A stretch of DNA of 36,256 nt, from assembly GCA_014360805.1 (NCBI GenBank), contig JACIWU010000025.1:1-36256 (forward strand). The letters are read 5' to 3'. Source of the DNA: Chloroflexota bacterium (lineage in GTDB: Bacteria > Chloroflexota > Anaerolineae > DTLA01). The position numbers were made by a program, and so were the translations under genes. Positions 25,034 through 32,051 of the stretch are shown here, piece after piece (within the stretch, counting starts at the first letter, position 1; every line of letters starts with the position of its first letter). The notes under the pieces are model-generated. The model was not told the origin of the DNA. It searched no databases and saw only the letters and a program-made list of their open reading frames with translations.

Positions 25034-25041
25034 GGCGGCGT

Positions 25042-25079
25042 TGCGGGCCGGGCCTGGCGCCTGGCCCGCATTCTTCTTT
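25042..25079 (+). terminator. Terminator-like hairpin between AOR and reductase genes
   Basis: TGCGGGCC (25042-25049) pairs with GGCCCGCA (25063-25070), followed by TTCTTCTTT. The Shine-Dalgarno of the next gene follows within ten bases. It likely gives partial termination, lowering expression of the last two genes. Confidence 0.6.
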
Positions 25080-25091
25080 CGGGAGGCGCAG

Positions 25092-27032
25092 ATGCAGAGT
25101 CCGTATCCGCATCTCTTCAGCCAGGGGCGCATTGGCCGCATGGAGATTCGCAATCGGATCGTGATGTCGCCCATGGGGACCAACTATGCCTCGGACACAG
25201 GCGGCGTAACGGAGCGGATGATCCGCCACTATGCCGAGCGTGCGCGCGGCGGCACCGGCCTCATCATCGTGGAGAACACCACCGTGCAGTATCCGCAAGG
25301 CCGGGGCGCGGTGGCGCATAACCGCATAGACCGCGATGAGTTCATCCCAGGGCTGAACCGGCTGGCCGAGGCGATCCAGCGGTACGGCGCGAAGGCGGCC
25401 ATTCAGATCAACCACGTGGGCGCGCTGACCGCCCCGCACCTGTGCGGGGGCACGCCGGTGGGGCCGTCGGATGTGCCGGTGGCTCCGGGACGTCCCACGC
25501 CAAGGCCGCTGTCGGTGGACGAGATTCAGGAGATCGTGCGATGCTTCGCGGCGGCTGCGGCGCGCGCAGTCAGGGCGGGATTTGACGGCGTTGAGATTCA
25601 CGGCGCGCACGGGTATCTGATTAGCCAGTTTCTGTCGGCGTACACCAACCGCCGCACCGACGAGTACGGGGTCGGGCTAGAGGGCCGCGCGCGGTTTGCG
25701 CTGGAGGTCATCGCCGCCGTGCGCCAGGCCGTCGGGCGGGGCTTCCCGCTGTGGATGCGCATCAACGGCGACGACTTCGTGGAAGGGGGCAACACCCAGG
25801 ATGAGTACAAGGCGCTGGCGAAAATGCTGGCGCAGGCTGGCCTGGACGCGCTGCATATTTCGGCGGCGTTCCCCGCGGCTCACCACAAGCAGATAGAGCC
25901 GATGCGGTTCCCCCAAGGCTGGAAACTGTACCTGGCCGAGGGCATTCGCGGGGTGGTGAACGTGCCTGTGCTGGCCGCCAGCGTCATCCGCGAGCCGGCA
26001 TTCGCCGATGAGGCCATCGCCGCGGGCAAGATGGACTTCGCGGTGCTGGGGCGCGGCCTGCTGGCCGACCCCGAGTGGGCGAACAAGGCCCGCGACGGCC
26101 AGGCGCACCGCATCCGCCGCTGCATCTCGTGCAACGTGTGCTCCAAGTCGCGCAGCGTGGACGGCATCCCCATCCGCTGTACGGTGAACCCGTTCCTGGG
26201 GCGCGAGGAGGTGTTTGACGATTTCGCACGCGCGCCGACCCCCAAGCGTGTGCTGGTGGTGGGCGGAGGGCCTGCGGGCATGGAGGCGGCATGGGCGGCG
26301 GCGCGTCGCGGCCACCGCGTTGTCCTCTGCGAGCGCGGCGCGGAACTGGGCGGGCAGATGATGTTGAGCAGCCGCCCGCCCGGGAAGGAGAAGATTCTCT
26401 GGCTTCACGACACGCTGACGCGGCAATTGCGCGAGGCGGGCGTGGAGGTGCGCCTGGGCGTGGACGTTACGCCCGAATACGTGGCGGCCCAGAAGCCCGA
26501 TGCGGTCATCGTGGCGACGGGCGGCAAACCGCTCCGCCCGCCCATCCAGCGGCTGGACGATGCGCGCGTGGTTACGGCGTGGGATGTGCTCGGCGGCAAG
26601 GCCGACGTGCAGGGCAAGACGGTGGCCATGATCGGCGCGGGGCTGGTGGCCTGCGAGACGGCGCTGTACCTGGCCGCCCGGGGCAACCGCGTTACGATGG
26701 TGGAGATGCTGGACCGAATCGCGCCCGACGTGGAGCCGACGACGCGCATTGACCTGCTGGAGGAACTGGAGCGCGCCGGAGTCATCGGGTACGCGGCGTG
26801 TCGGGCGAAGGAAGTGGCCGAAGAGGGGCTGGCCTGCGAGTTTGCCGATGGCAGACCCGCGCTCTTCGCCGCCGACGTGATCGTGTTGGCGGCGGGCGCC
26901 CAGGCCGAACGCTCGTTGGCCGACGCGCTCGCCTCGCTGGACGTGCCCGTGCACGTGGTGGGCGACGCCGTGCAGCCGCGCCGCCTGGTCAACGCCATCT
27001 ACGAGGGCCTGCTGGCGGGATGGCAGGTCTGA
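25092..27032 (+). CDS. Old-yellow-enzyme-type Fe-S flavoprotein reductase (2,4-dienoyl-CoA / 2-enoate reductase family)
   Basis: Three-domain flavoenzyme of 646 residues that reduces activated C=C bonds with NAD(P)H. Residues 1-340 form the FMN-binding TIM barrel (NRIVMSPMGTNYA; GVEIHGAHGYLISQFLS near 166-182). Residues 344-363 hold the 4Fe-4S ligands C344, C347, C350 and C363. Residues 385-646 are the FAD/NAD(P) part, with VLVVGGGPAGMEAA and VAMIGAGLVACETALYLAARG. The cysteine spacing X2-X2-X12 differs slightly from the common X2-X3-X11. It matches enzymes such as 2,4-dienoyl-CoA reductase, 2-enoate reductase and bile-acid reductases. In this cluster it may reduce an unsaturated keto or ring intermediate. 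Its place next to AOR suggests a ferredoxin- and flavin-linked anaerobic pathway. Confidence 0.92.
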   Translation: MQSPYPHLFSQGRIGRMEIRNRIVMSPMGTNYASDTGGVTERMIRHYAERARGGTGLIIVENTTVQYPQGRGAVAHNRIDRDEFIPGLNRLAEAIQRYGAKAAIQINHVGALTAPHLCGGTPVGPSDVPVAPGRPTPRPLSVDEIQEIVRCFAAAAARAVRAGFDGVEIHGAHGYLISQFLSAYTNRRTDEYGVGLEGRARFALEVIAAVRQAVGRGFPLWMRINGDDFVEGGNTQDEYKALAKMLAQAGLDALHISAAFPAAHHKQIEPMRFPQGWKLYLAEGIRGVVNVPVLAASVIREPAFADEAIAAGKMDFAVLGRGLLADPEWANKARDGQAHRIRRCISCNVCSKSRSVDGIPIRCTVNPFLGREEVFDDFARAPTPKRVLVVGGGPAGMEAAWAAARRGHRVVLCERGAELGGQMMLSSRPPGKEKILWLHDTLTRQLREAGVEVRLGVDVTPEYVAAQKPDAVIVATGGKPLRPPIQRLDDARVVTAWDVLGGKADVQGKTVAMIGAGLVACETALYLAARGNRVTMVEMLDRIAPDVEPTTRIDLLEELERAGVIGYAACRAKEVAEEGLACEFADGRPALFAADVIVLAAGAQAERSLADALASLDVPVHVVGDAVQPRRLVNAIYEGLLAGWQV

Positions 27033-27057
27033 ACGGCAGTGGGGAGGTTTGCGTGAG

Positions 27058-28068
27058 ATGAAAGCGGCTTTGCTCTACGGCCCGCGCGACATCCGCCAGG
27101 CCGACGTGGCCAAACCGGAGCCTGACCCCGGAGAGGTCGTCGTTCGGGTGCGGGCCACGGGCATCTGCGGGTCTGATTTGCACATGTACACAGGCGACCG
27201 TCCTGCGGACTACCCGCAGATTCTGGGCCACGAGTTCGCGGGCGATGTGGCGGCGGTGGGGGAAGGCGTGCAGGGCCTGGCGCCCGGCGACCGCGTAACG
27301 GCGGAGCCGAATTTCTCCTGCGGTGCGTGCATCTATTGCCGCGAAGGGCTGCCCAACCTGTGCGTGAACCGCGTGGGCATGGCGATCAACTGGCCGGGCA
27401 CGCTGGCGGAATATGCGAAGGTTCCCGCCCGATTCGTGTGGCGTATCCCCGACGGGATGTCGTATCGCCAAGCCGCGCTGGTGGAGCCGCTCATGGTGGC
27501 GGTGCACGCGGTGCGGCGGGGGCGCGTGCGGGTGGGCGACACGGTGGCCGTCCTGGGCTGCGGGGCCATCGGGCTGTTGACCGTGGCCGCGGCGAAGGTG
27601 GCGGGGGCGCGCGTGTTCGCCGTGGACATCGTGCCCGAGAAACTGGCCCTGGCGCGCCGGATGGGGGCCGAGGCGACCTTCAACGGGCGCGATGCTGACG
27701 CGCTGGAGCGGATTCGCGCGCTCACACCGGCAGGCCAGGGGCCGCTCGTGGTGTTTGAGACGGCGGGCGTGGGCGCCACGGTGCAGCAGGCGGTGGAACT
27801 GGTGCGGGGCGGCGGACGGGTCGTGCTGGTGGGCCTCTCCACACGCCCTGCGCCGGTGGTGCCGATGGCGGTGGCGCGCAGGGAGTTGGAGATTCTCGGC
27901 TCGTTCATCTACTACGCGGGCGAGTTTGACATCGGCATTCGGCTCATCGCCAGCGGCACCGTTGACGCCGAGGCGCTGGTGGGGATGGCGGTGGGCCTGG
28001 ATCAGGCCGACGCGGCGTTCCGCGCTGCGGAGTCGGGCGCGGTGGCGAAGGCGATGGTGGAGCCGTAG
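27058..28068 (+). CDS. Zinc-dependent alcohol/polyol dehydrogenase
   Basis: Medium-chain dehydrogenase of 336 residues, similar to sorbitol/threonine dehydrogenases. Catalytic zinc ligands are C37 (TGICGSDLH), H58 and E59 (GHEFAGDV). Structural zinc cysteines are C88, C91, C94 and C102. The nucleotide loop is VLGCGAIGLLTVAAAK, and VFETAGVGATVQQAVELV follows as usual. The ATG at 27058 is preferred because GGGGAGG (27041-27047) lies ten bases upstream; a TTG at 27049 is in frame. It is the last gene of the IclR-led run and the second zinc dehydrogenase in it. The two differ in length and lack the same insert, so they should act on different hydroxyls or intermediates. Confidence 0.92.
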   Translation: MKAALLYGPRDIRQADVAKPEPDPGEVVVRVRATGICGSDLHMYTGDRPADYPQILGHEFAGDVAAVGEGVQGLAPGDRVTAEPNFSCGACIYCREGLPNLCVNRVGMAINWPGTLAEYAKVPARFVWRIPDGMSYRQAALVEPLMVAVHAVRRGRVRVGDTVAVLGCGAIGLLTVAAAKVAGARVFAVDIVPEKLALARRMGAEATFNGRDADALERIRALTPAGQGPLVVFETAGVGATVQQAVELVRGGGRVVLVGLSTRPAPVVPMAVARRELEILGSFIYYAGEFDIGIRLIASGTVDAEALVGMAVGLDQADAAFRAAESGAVAKAMVEP

Positions 28069-28167
28069 GCGGGCGGGAACGTCCGCGGGCTGTCCCGCAA
28101 CCCCCGGATGAGTTCGGGGGTATAGGTGGAACCGCCTCCGATAACGCGGACTTCGGCATAGGCGCGT

Positions 28168-28185
28168 CTCTGCGCGGGCGCAGAG
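28168..28185. terminator. Palindrome between convergent gene ends
   Basis: CTCTGCGC-GG-GCGCAGAG is a perfect stem with a two-base centre. An additional CCCCCG / CGGGGG hairpin lies near 28101-28122. Both sit between the converging dehydrogenase and DUF59 genes. No clear T-run on either strand, so termination is only probable. Confidence 0.4.
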
Positions 28186-28188
28186 GCT

Positions 28189-28458
28189 CTACCGCTGCAT
28201 CCATGAGGGATCCCATCGCTCCTGGAGCAGGGTAACCTTCGCCTCCTTGACCCCGGGCACGGACTCCGCTGCCAGCCGCACCTGCTCGGTGAGGAAGTTG
28301 GCCAGGGGGCAGAACGGCGCAGTCAGCACCATCTTGATCTCCACCTGGTCGCCCTGAACCACGACCTCGCGGATCATGCCCAAATCCACGACGCTCATCC
28401 CGATCTCCGGGTCTATCACGGGACGCAACGCTTCGCGAATCTCTTGCTCGGTTGGCAT
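28189..28458 (-). CDS. MIP18/DUF59-family Fe-S assembly protein
   Basis: Small protein of 89 residues of the SufT/PaaD/MIP18 family, which helps deliver iron-sulfur clusters to target enzymes. The opening LRPVIDPEIGMSVVDLGMIREV and the MVLTAPFCPLANFLTEQV segment with its conserved cysteine are diagnostic. A CAGGAGGG site precedes the ATG. It lies 17 bases after degV, so it is probably the last gene of the plsY-degV unit. Nearby Fe-S enzymes (AOR, the Fe-S flavoenzyme) are transcribed from the other strand; a dedicated link is not shown. Confidence 0.93.
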   Translation of the reverse strand: MPTEQEIREALRPVIDPEIGMSVVDLGMIREVVVQGDQVEIKMVLTAPFCPLANFLTEQVRLAAESVPGVKEAKVTLLQERWDPSWMQR

Positions 28459-28475
28459 GTTTCCCTCCTGTAAAG

Positions 28476-29345
28476 TCAGTCTCTGCTTGATTTATCTCGT
28501 GCGCAGAAGGCCAGGCCGATGACGCCCGGCCCGGTGTGCACCCCCATGACGGGGGTGAACTCGGTAACGTAGAACTCTTGGCAGTCAAACCGTTCGCGCA
28601 CCCTGGCCTCTATCCATACGGCGTCGTCGGCGGCGTCGGCATGGAAGGCGGCGGCGCACATCGGGCGACTGCCGACGCGCTCCTCCATGAGATTCAGGAT
28701 GCGCTCCAGCGCCTGGCGTCGGTTGCGCGTTACGCCGGCGACCTTGACACGGCCCTCGGCCAGGTAGAGGATGGGGTGGATGCGCAGGCGCGCGCCCAAC
28801 ATGGCCGCCGCCTCGCCGATGCGCCCACCCCGGTGCAGGTACTCAAGGCTTTCCAGGGTGGCGTAGAGTCCTACGCGGGGGATGGTGGCTTCCGCTTCCG
28901 CTGCCACTTCCTCCAGGTTCTTGCCGGCGGCCGCGGCGCGCGCCGCAGCCAGCACCACGAACCCTTCGGCGATGGCCGCCGTGCGGGCGTCAATGACCCG
29001 CACAGGCACCGTCGCCGCCTGCTCGGCGGCAAGTCGGGCCGTGTGCAGCGTGCCGCTGAGTTCGTCGGGGACGTGGATGGACACGATCCCATCCGCCTGC
29101 GTGCTCAACTCCGCGTACAGGTTGGCGAACGTGCCCAGGGCCGGCTGCGAGGTCGTGGGCCAGGAGTTTTCATCCCGCAGTTCCCGCAGGCGCCGGTACA
29201 CCTCGGTGGGCGTGATGTCCACGCCGTCATGGTAACTCCGGCCGTTCCACACCAACTCAAACGGCACGACATGGATGTTGTACTCGCGCCGCAGGTCCTC
29301 GGGAATGCACGCGGCGCTATCGGTTACGACTGCGATTCGGGCCAT
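28476..29345 (-). CDS. DegV-family (FakB-like) fatty-acid-binding protein
   Basis: DegV protein of 289 residues. Members bind a fatty acid in a buried pocket and present it to the kinase FakA, which makes acyl-phosphate. Family motifs visible: VTDSAACIPEDL at the N-terminus, TSQP (near 65), SIHVPDELSGT, LEYLHRGGRIGEAAAMLG and the C-terminal HTGPGVIGLAF. The ATG has a good AAAAGGAG site. Its start overlaps the end of the plsY-like gene by 22 bases, so the two are translated together; PlsY is the enzyme that uses acyl-phosphate, which fits the FakB reading well. The FakA kinase is not in the window. Confidence 0.93.
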   Translation of the reverse strand: MARIAVVTDSAACIPEDLRREYNIHVVPFELVWNGRSYHDGVDITPTEVYRRLRELRDENSWPTTSQPALGTFANLYAELSTQADGIVSIHVPDELSGTLHTARLAAEQAATVPVRVIDARTAAIAEGFVVLAAARAAAAGKNLEEVAAEAEATIPRVGLYATLESLEYLHRGGRIGEAAAMLGARLRIHPILYLAEGRVKVAGVTRNRRQALERILNLMEERVGSRPMCAAAFHADAADDAVWIEARVRERFDCQEFYVTEFTPVMGVHTGPGVIGLAFCARDKSSRD

Positions 29346-30034
29346 GGGTTCTCCTTTTCTGCGGGCGGTTGCGCTGTGTCGGCGGGCCGGCGCTGATCCC
29401 AGGCGTCCCGCGTGGACACATCGCGATCCAGAAGCAGGCGGCGCAGCAGGACGCGGCGGCGCTCCGGCCCTGGCGGGGGCAGAGGGCGGCGGTTGGCTTC
29501 CAGCCGCTTGGCGATGGTGATGCCCAGCATGGCGACGCTGGCCCAGACGACCGCCGAGGGCTGCCCCGCGAAGGCGACGAGGAAGGGCAAGGTGGCGATG
29601 CCTGCCAGCGAGAAGAGCGCCGTCTGCCCCACGAGCCGCCCCACGGCCATGAACGCCAGGAGCCAGGGGAATGCCCAGGGGAACACCGCGAGCATGAGGC
29701 CGAGGATGCTGCTATGACCGCGCCCCCCGTGGAAGTTGAGGTAGATGGGCCAGTTGTGGCCGATCATGGCGGCCAGCCCCGCCGCTAGCGCCGCGCCCAG
29801 GCCCAACCCCCAGCGCAGGCCCAGCCACGTTGGGAGCCACACCTTGGCGATGTCCAGCAGGCCGACCAGGACGACGGCGGGCCGCGAGACGTGGTAGTAC
29901 ACGCCCGTGCCGCTGACGGTGCCGCTGCCGTAGCGGCGTAGGTCTATGCCTTTGAGCCAGCGCCCCGCGAGGTACGATGTGGGTGTGGAGCCCATCAGGT
30001 AGGCCATTGCGATCCACGCAACAGAGCGAAACAC
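29324..30034 (-). CDS. plsY: PlsY-like glycerol-3-phosphate acyltransferase
   Basis: Membrane protein of 236 residues that in this family transfers an acyl group from acyl-phosphate to glycerol-3-phosphate. The GTG at 30034 follows a GGAGG site and starts just before the first helix (VAWIAMAYLMGSTPTSYLAG). Motif regions are GSGTVSGTGVYYH, where classic PlsY has GSGNxGATN, and GHNWPIYLNFHGGRGHSS, where it has GH-x-P-V/I-FL-x-F-x-GGKG. About five to six helices follow. A basic, proline-rich tail of about 45 residues extends the C-terminus. The changes in the first loop suggest a divergent paralogue, perhaps with other substrate choice. Overlaps degV by 22 bases. Confidence 0.82.
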   Translation of the reverse strand: MFRSVAWIAMAYLMGSTPTSYLAGRWLKGIDLRRYGSGTVSGTGVYYHVSRPAVVLVGLLDIAKVWLPTWLGLRWGLGLGAALAAGLAAMIGHNWPIYLNFHGGRGHSSILGLMLAVFPWAFPWLLAFMAVGRLVGQTALFSLAGIATLPFLVAFAGQPSAVVWASVAMLGITIAKRLEANRRPLPPPGPERRRVLLRRLLLDRDVSTRDAWDQRRPADTAQPPAEKENPWPESQS

Positions 30035-30069
30035 GCCTATGACGCCTCCGGTTTTGTTCTCGCGACGCC

Positions 30070-30098
30070 ATTCTAACCTACAACCCTGGGATGGGCAA
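30070..30098 (-). promoter_or_regulatory. Probable promoter of the plsY-degV-DUF59 unit
   Basis: Read on the minus strand: TTGCCC (complement of 30093-30098), a 17-base spacer, TAGAAT (complement of 30070-30075). Four and five of six positions match. The plsY GTG lies 35 bases further on. Confidence 0.6.
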
Positions 30099-30192
30099 GA
30101 AGTGGCGCGCCCCCTGGCGATGACGCCGACGAAGTGGGGAGGCGTGTCCCGCGGCGGGGCTCGGTTCCAAAGTCTGTCGGTCGCCGCACGGT

Positions 30193-30233
30193 AGCAAGTG
30201 CGACGCACTTCCGGAAGTGCGTTGGACCTTGCT
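30193..30233. repeat. Nested palindromic element
   Basis: A perfect 20-base palindrome (ACGCACTTCC and its complement, 30203-30222) lies inside a second inverted pair AGCAAG (30193-30198) / CTTGCT (30228-30233). It sits between two divergent promoters. The form resembles dispersed REP-like elements; a protein binding site or a bidirectional transcription barrier is also possible. Confidence 0.65.
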
Positions 30234-30268
30234 CGCCAACACAAGGCAGAACGCGGCGGGGGGCGTTT

Positions 30269-30296
30269 TTGACATATTCTTGGATTGTTCTATAAT
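30269..30296 (+). promoter_or_regulatory. Strong sigma-70 promoter of rplU-rpmA-rpmE
   Basis: TTGACA at 30269-30274 and TATAAT at 30291-30296, both perfect, are separated by 16 bases. Transcription starts near 30303, giving a leader of about 65 bases. Confidence 0.88.
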
Positions 30297-30307
30297 AGGT
30301 TTTCGCG

Positions 30308-30345
30308 GGTTGCGAAGCAGATTGCCCCGGTATGCTGCGCAATCC
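30308..30345 (+). promoter_or_regulatory. Hairpin leader ahead of rplU
   Basis: GGTTGCG (30308-30314) pairs with CGCAATCC (30338-30345), with one bulge, and AGCA (30316-30319) with TGCT (30333-30336) extends the stem. It lies in the 5' leader just before the Shine-Dalgarno, where ribosomal protein operons often keep an autoregulatory RNA, for example the L21 leader of Firmicutes. No direct match to that family was tested. Confidence 0.45.
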
Positions 30346-30369
30346 AGATGTCTCGCGGAGGTATGAGTC

Positions 30370-30681
30370 GTGTACGCGGTTGTTGAGACCGGCGGAAAGC
30401 AATACAAAGTCCAAGTCGGTCAGACGATTGAAGTGGACAAGTTGCCCTTTGCCGTTGGCGAGAAGGTCAGCCTGGACAAGGTTCTCCTCGTGGCGACGGA
30501 TAAGGGCGTAAAGGTTGGGAATCCGAACGTGGAAGGCGCCAAGGTAGAGGCTACCGTTACTCTGCAGGACGCCTACCGCAAGATTCTGGTGTTCAAGTAT
30601 CGGCCCAAGAAGCGGTATCGGCGGAAATTGGGCCACCGGCAAGAATTCACACGGCTGCGCATTGACCGCATTGAGGCGTAG
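30370..30681 (+). CDS. rplU: 50S ribosomal protein L21
   Basis: Ribosomal protein of 103 residues, in the large subunit, binding 23S rRNA. Clear by MYAVVETGGKQYKVQVGQ at the start, the internal beta-rich part and the closing RKKLGHRQ-type motif (here RRKLGHRQEFTRLRIDRI). The start codon is GTG with a GGAGG (30357-30361) eight bases upstream. First gene of the rplU-rpmA-rpmE run behind a strong promoter. Confidence 0.97.
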   Translation: MYAVVETGGKQYKVQVGQTIEVDKLPFAVGEKVSLDKVLLVATDKGVKVGNPNVEGAKVEATVTLQDAYRKILVFKYRPKKRYRRKLGHRQEFTRLRIDRIEA

Positions 30682-30700
30682 CCGGTAGGAGGGTTAGGAC

Positions 30701-30961
30701 ATGGCTCACAAGAAGGGAGGCGGCTCCAGCCGCAACGGACGCGACAGCCAGGCCAAGCGCCTTGGTGTGAAGCGATTTGACGGGCAGTTGGTATCGTCCG
30801 GGACCATCCTCGTGCGCCAGCGCGGCACGAAGATTCACCCTGGGCAGAACGTGGGCATGGGCGGTGATTACACGCTCTTCGCCACCATTGACGGCTACGT
30901 GAGGTTTGAGGATATCAGGGGCAACAGGAAGCGCGTGAGCGTGTACCCGGAGAGGCAGTAG
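30701..30961 (+). CDS. rpmA: 50S ribosomal protein L27
   Basis: Ribosomal protein of 86 residues whose N-terminus reaches the peptidyl transferase centre. It begins directly as [16 protein letters not shown], without the cleaved N-terminal extension found in many Firmicutes, so no processing protease is needed. The [20 protein letters not shown] core is typical. A GGAGGG site lies in the 19-base gap after rplU. Confidence 0.97.
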   Translation: MAHKKGGGSSRNGRDSQAKRLGVKRFDGQLVSSGTILVRQRGTKIHPGQNVGMGGDYTLFATIDGYVRFEDIRGNRKRVSVYPERQ

Positions 30962-30965
30962 GTCT

Positions 30966-31316
30966 ATGAAAAAGGGCATTCATCCGAAATACTATCCCAA
31001 CGCGAAGGTCATTTGCTCCTGTGGCAATACGTGGACAACCGGTTCCACCAAGCCGGAGATTCACACCGACCTGTGCAATGTGTGCCACCCGTTTTTCACG
31101 GGCGAGCAGCGCATTGTGGACACGGCGGGGCAAGTGGACCGCTTTGTGAAGCGCCTTGAGGCGAAAGAGGAGTTTGAGGCAGCGGCCCGGCAGCGCGCCG
31201 AAGCGGCCATCCGCGAGAAGGAAGAGCGCAAGCGCCGCCGCCGTATGATCTTTGCGGAGAAGGAATCGCAGGATTCTGGCACGGAGAGCGGTGAAGCGCA
31301 AGCCGATGAGGCCTAG
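30966..31316 (+). CDS. rpmE: 50S ribosomal protein L31 with long C-terminal tail
   Basis: Zinc-type L31 at the base of the central protuberance. The N-terminal 70 residues are normal: MKKGIHPKYYPN, the zinc ligands in ICSCGNTW and DLCNVCHPFFTG, then the closing VDRFVKR segment. A tail of about 45 residues follows, first helical and highly charged (EEFEAAARQRAEAAIREKEE, then a KRRRR run), then acidic. The full length is 116 against the usual 66-90. It begins four bases after rpmA and ends the run before a terminator. The tail may add rRNA or factor contacts; its role is unknown. Confidence 0.95.
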   Translation: MKKGIHPKYYPNAKVICSCGNTWTTGSTKPEIHTDLCNVCHPFFTGEQRIVDTAGQVDRFVKRLEAKEEFEAAARQRAEAAIREKEERKRRRRMIFAEKESQDSGTESGEAQADEA

Positions 31317-31366
31317 CCTTCTCCGCTTTGCGATGGGAATCTGCACGTGAACGCGACCCGGTACCG

Positions 31367-31402
31367 ATAAGGCAGACCCGAAAAGGTCTGCCTTATTCGT
31401 TT
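31367..31402 (+). terminator. Intrinsic terminator after rpmE
   Basis: ATAAGGCAGACC (31367-31378) pairs perfectly with GGTCTGCCTTAT (31385-31396), with loop CGAAAA, followed by TCGTTTT. Strong separation from the thymidine kinase gene that starts shortly after. Confidence 0.9.
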
Positions 31403-31419
31403 TCATGGAGGAGGCCGAG

Positions 31420-32025
31420 ATGTTCCATCCCCACACAGGCGGCTGGATTGAGGTGATCTGCGGGAGCATGTTCAGCGGCAAGACCGAGGAACTCATCCGC
31501 CGCGTCAAGCGGGCCACCATCGCGCGCCAGAAGGTGCAGGTGTTCAAGCCTGCCCTGGACACGCGCTACAACGCCGAGAAGGTCTCGTCGCACAACGGGA
31601 TGCACTTTGACGCGCGGGTCGTGCGGCAGGCGGCGGACATCCTCGCGCTGGTGGAGGACGACACCGACGTGGTGGCGGTGGACGAGGTGCAGTTCTTTGA
31701 CTGGAGCATCGCGGACGTGTGCGCCGAACTGGCCGACCGGGGTAAGCGCGTCATTGTGGCCGGGCTGGACATGGATTTCCGCGGCGAACCCTTTGGCCCC
31801 ATGCCCCTGCTGATGGCCCAGGCCGAGGTGGTGGACAAGTTGCAGGCCATCTGCGTGCGTTGCGGTGGGTCGGCCAGTCGCACCCAGCGGCTCATTAACG
31901 GCCGCCCCGCCAACTACGACGACCCCGTCATCATGGTGGGCGCGGCGGAGGTGTACGAGGCGCGATGCCGCGCCTGCCACGAGGTGCCCGGCAAGCCTGG
32001 CCCCGACGTGGAAGGCCGGCGGTAG
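31420..32025 (+). CDS. tdk: Thymidine kinase
   Basis: Type II thymidine kinase of 201 residues that phosphorylates thymidine in pyrimidine salvage. The P-loop [14 protein letters not shown], the DEVQFFDW motif (Walker B-like, with the catalytic glutamate), and the lid region [16 protein letters not shown] and CRACH with the zinc-binding cysteines are present. I place the start at the ATG at 31420, with GGAGGAGG (31407-31414) five bases ahead; an upstream in-frame ATG at 31405 overlaps that ribosome site and is less likely. The gene begins just downstream of the rpmE terminator; no clear promoter is visible, so read-through from the ribosomal genes may drive it. Confidence 0.95.
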   Translation: MFHPHTGGWIEVICGSMFSGKTEELIRRVKRATIARQKVQVFKPALDTRYNAEKVSSHNGMHFDARVVRQAADILALVEDDTDVVAVDEVQFFDWSIADVCAELADRGKRVIVAGLDMDFRGEPFGPMPLLMAQAEVVDKLQAICVRCGGSASRTQRLINGRPANYDDPVIMVGAAEVYEARCRACHEVPGKPGPDVEGRR

Positions 32026-32051
32026 GCCGGCGGGCGCGGAGAATCCGGGCC

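Larger units (their letters stand above)
30035..30369. other. Divergent intergenic region, plsY and rplU
   Basis: No gene seen in 335 bases. It holds a promoter toward plsY (minus strand, 30070-30098), a nested palindrome (30193-30233), a strong promoter toward rplU (30269-30296), and a hairpin leader (30308-30345). Apparent reading frames on the minus strand here have no recognisable protein and run through the palindrome. Confidence 0.7.

Noticed and set aside
30073-30642. Minus-strand open frames in the plsY-rplU gap
   Set aside because: They run through the nested palindrome, the rplU promoter and the rplU gene, and show no protein motif.
31965-32051. Upstream extension of the YkoP-like protein into tdk
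   Set aside because: The added residues are out-of-frame tdk sequence rich in Arg and Pro; the GTG at 32052 fits better.
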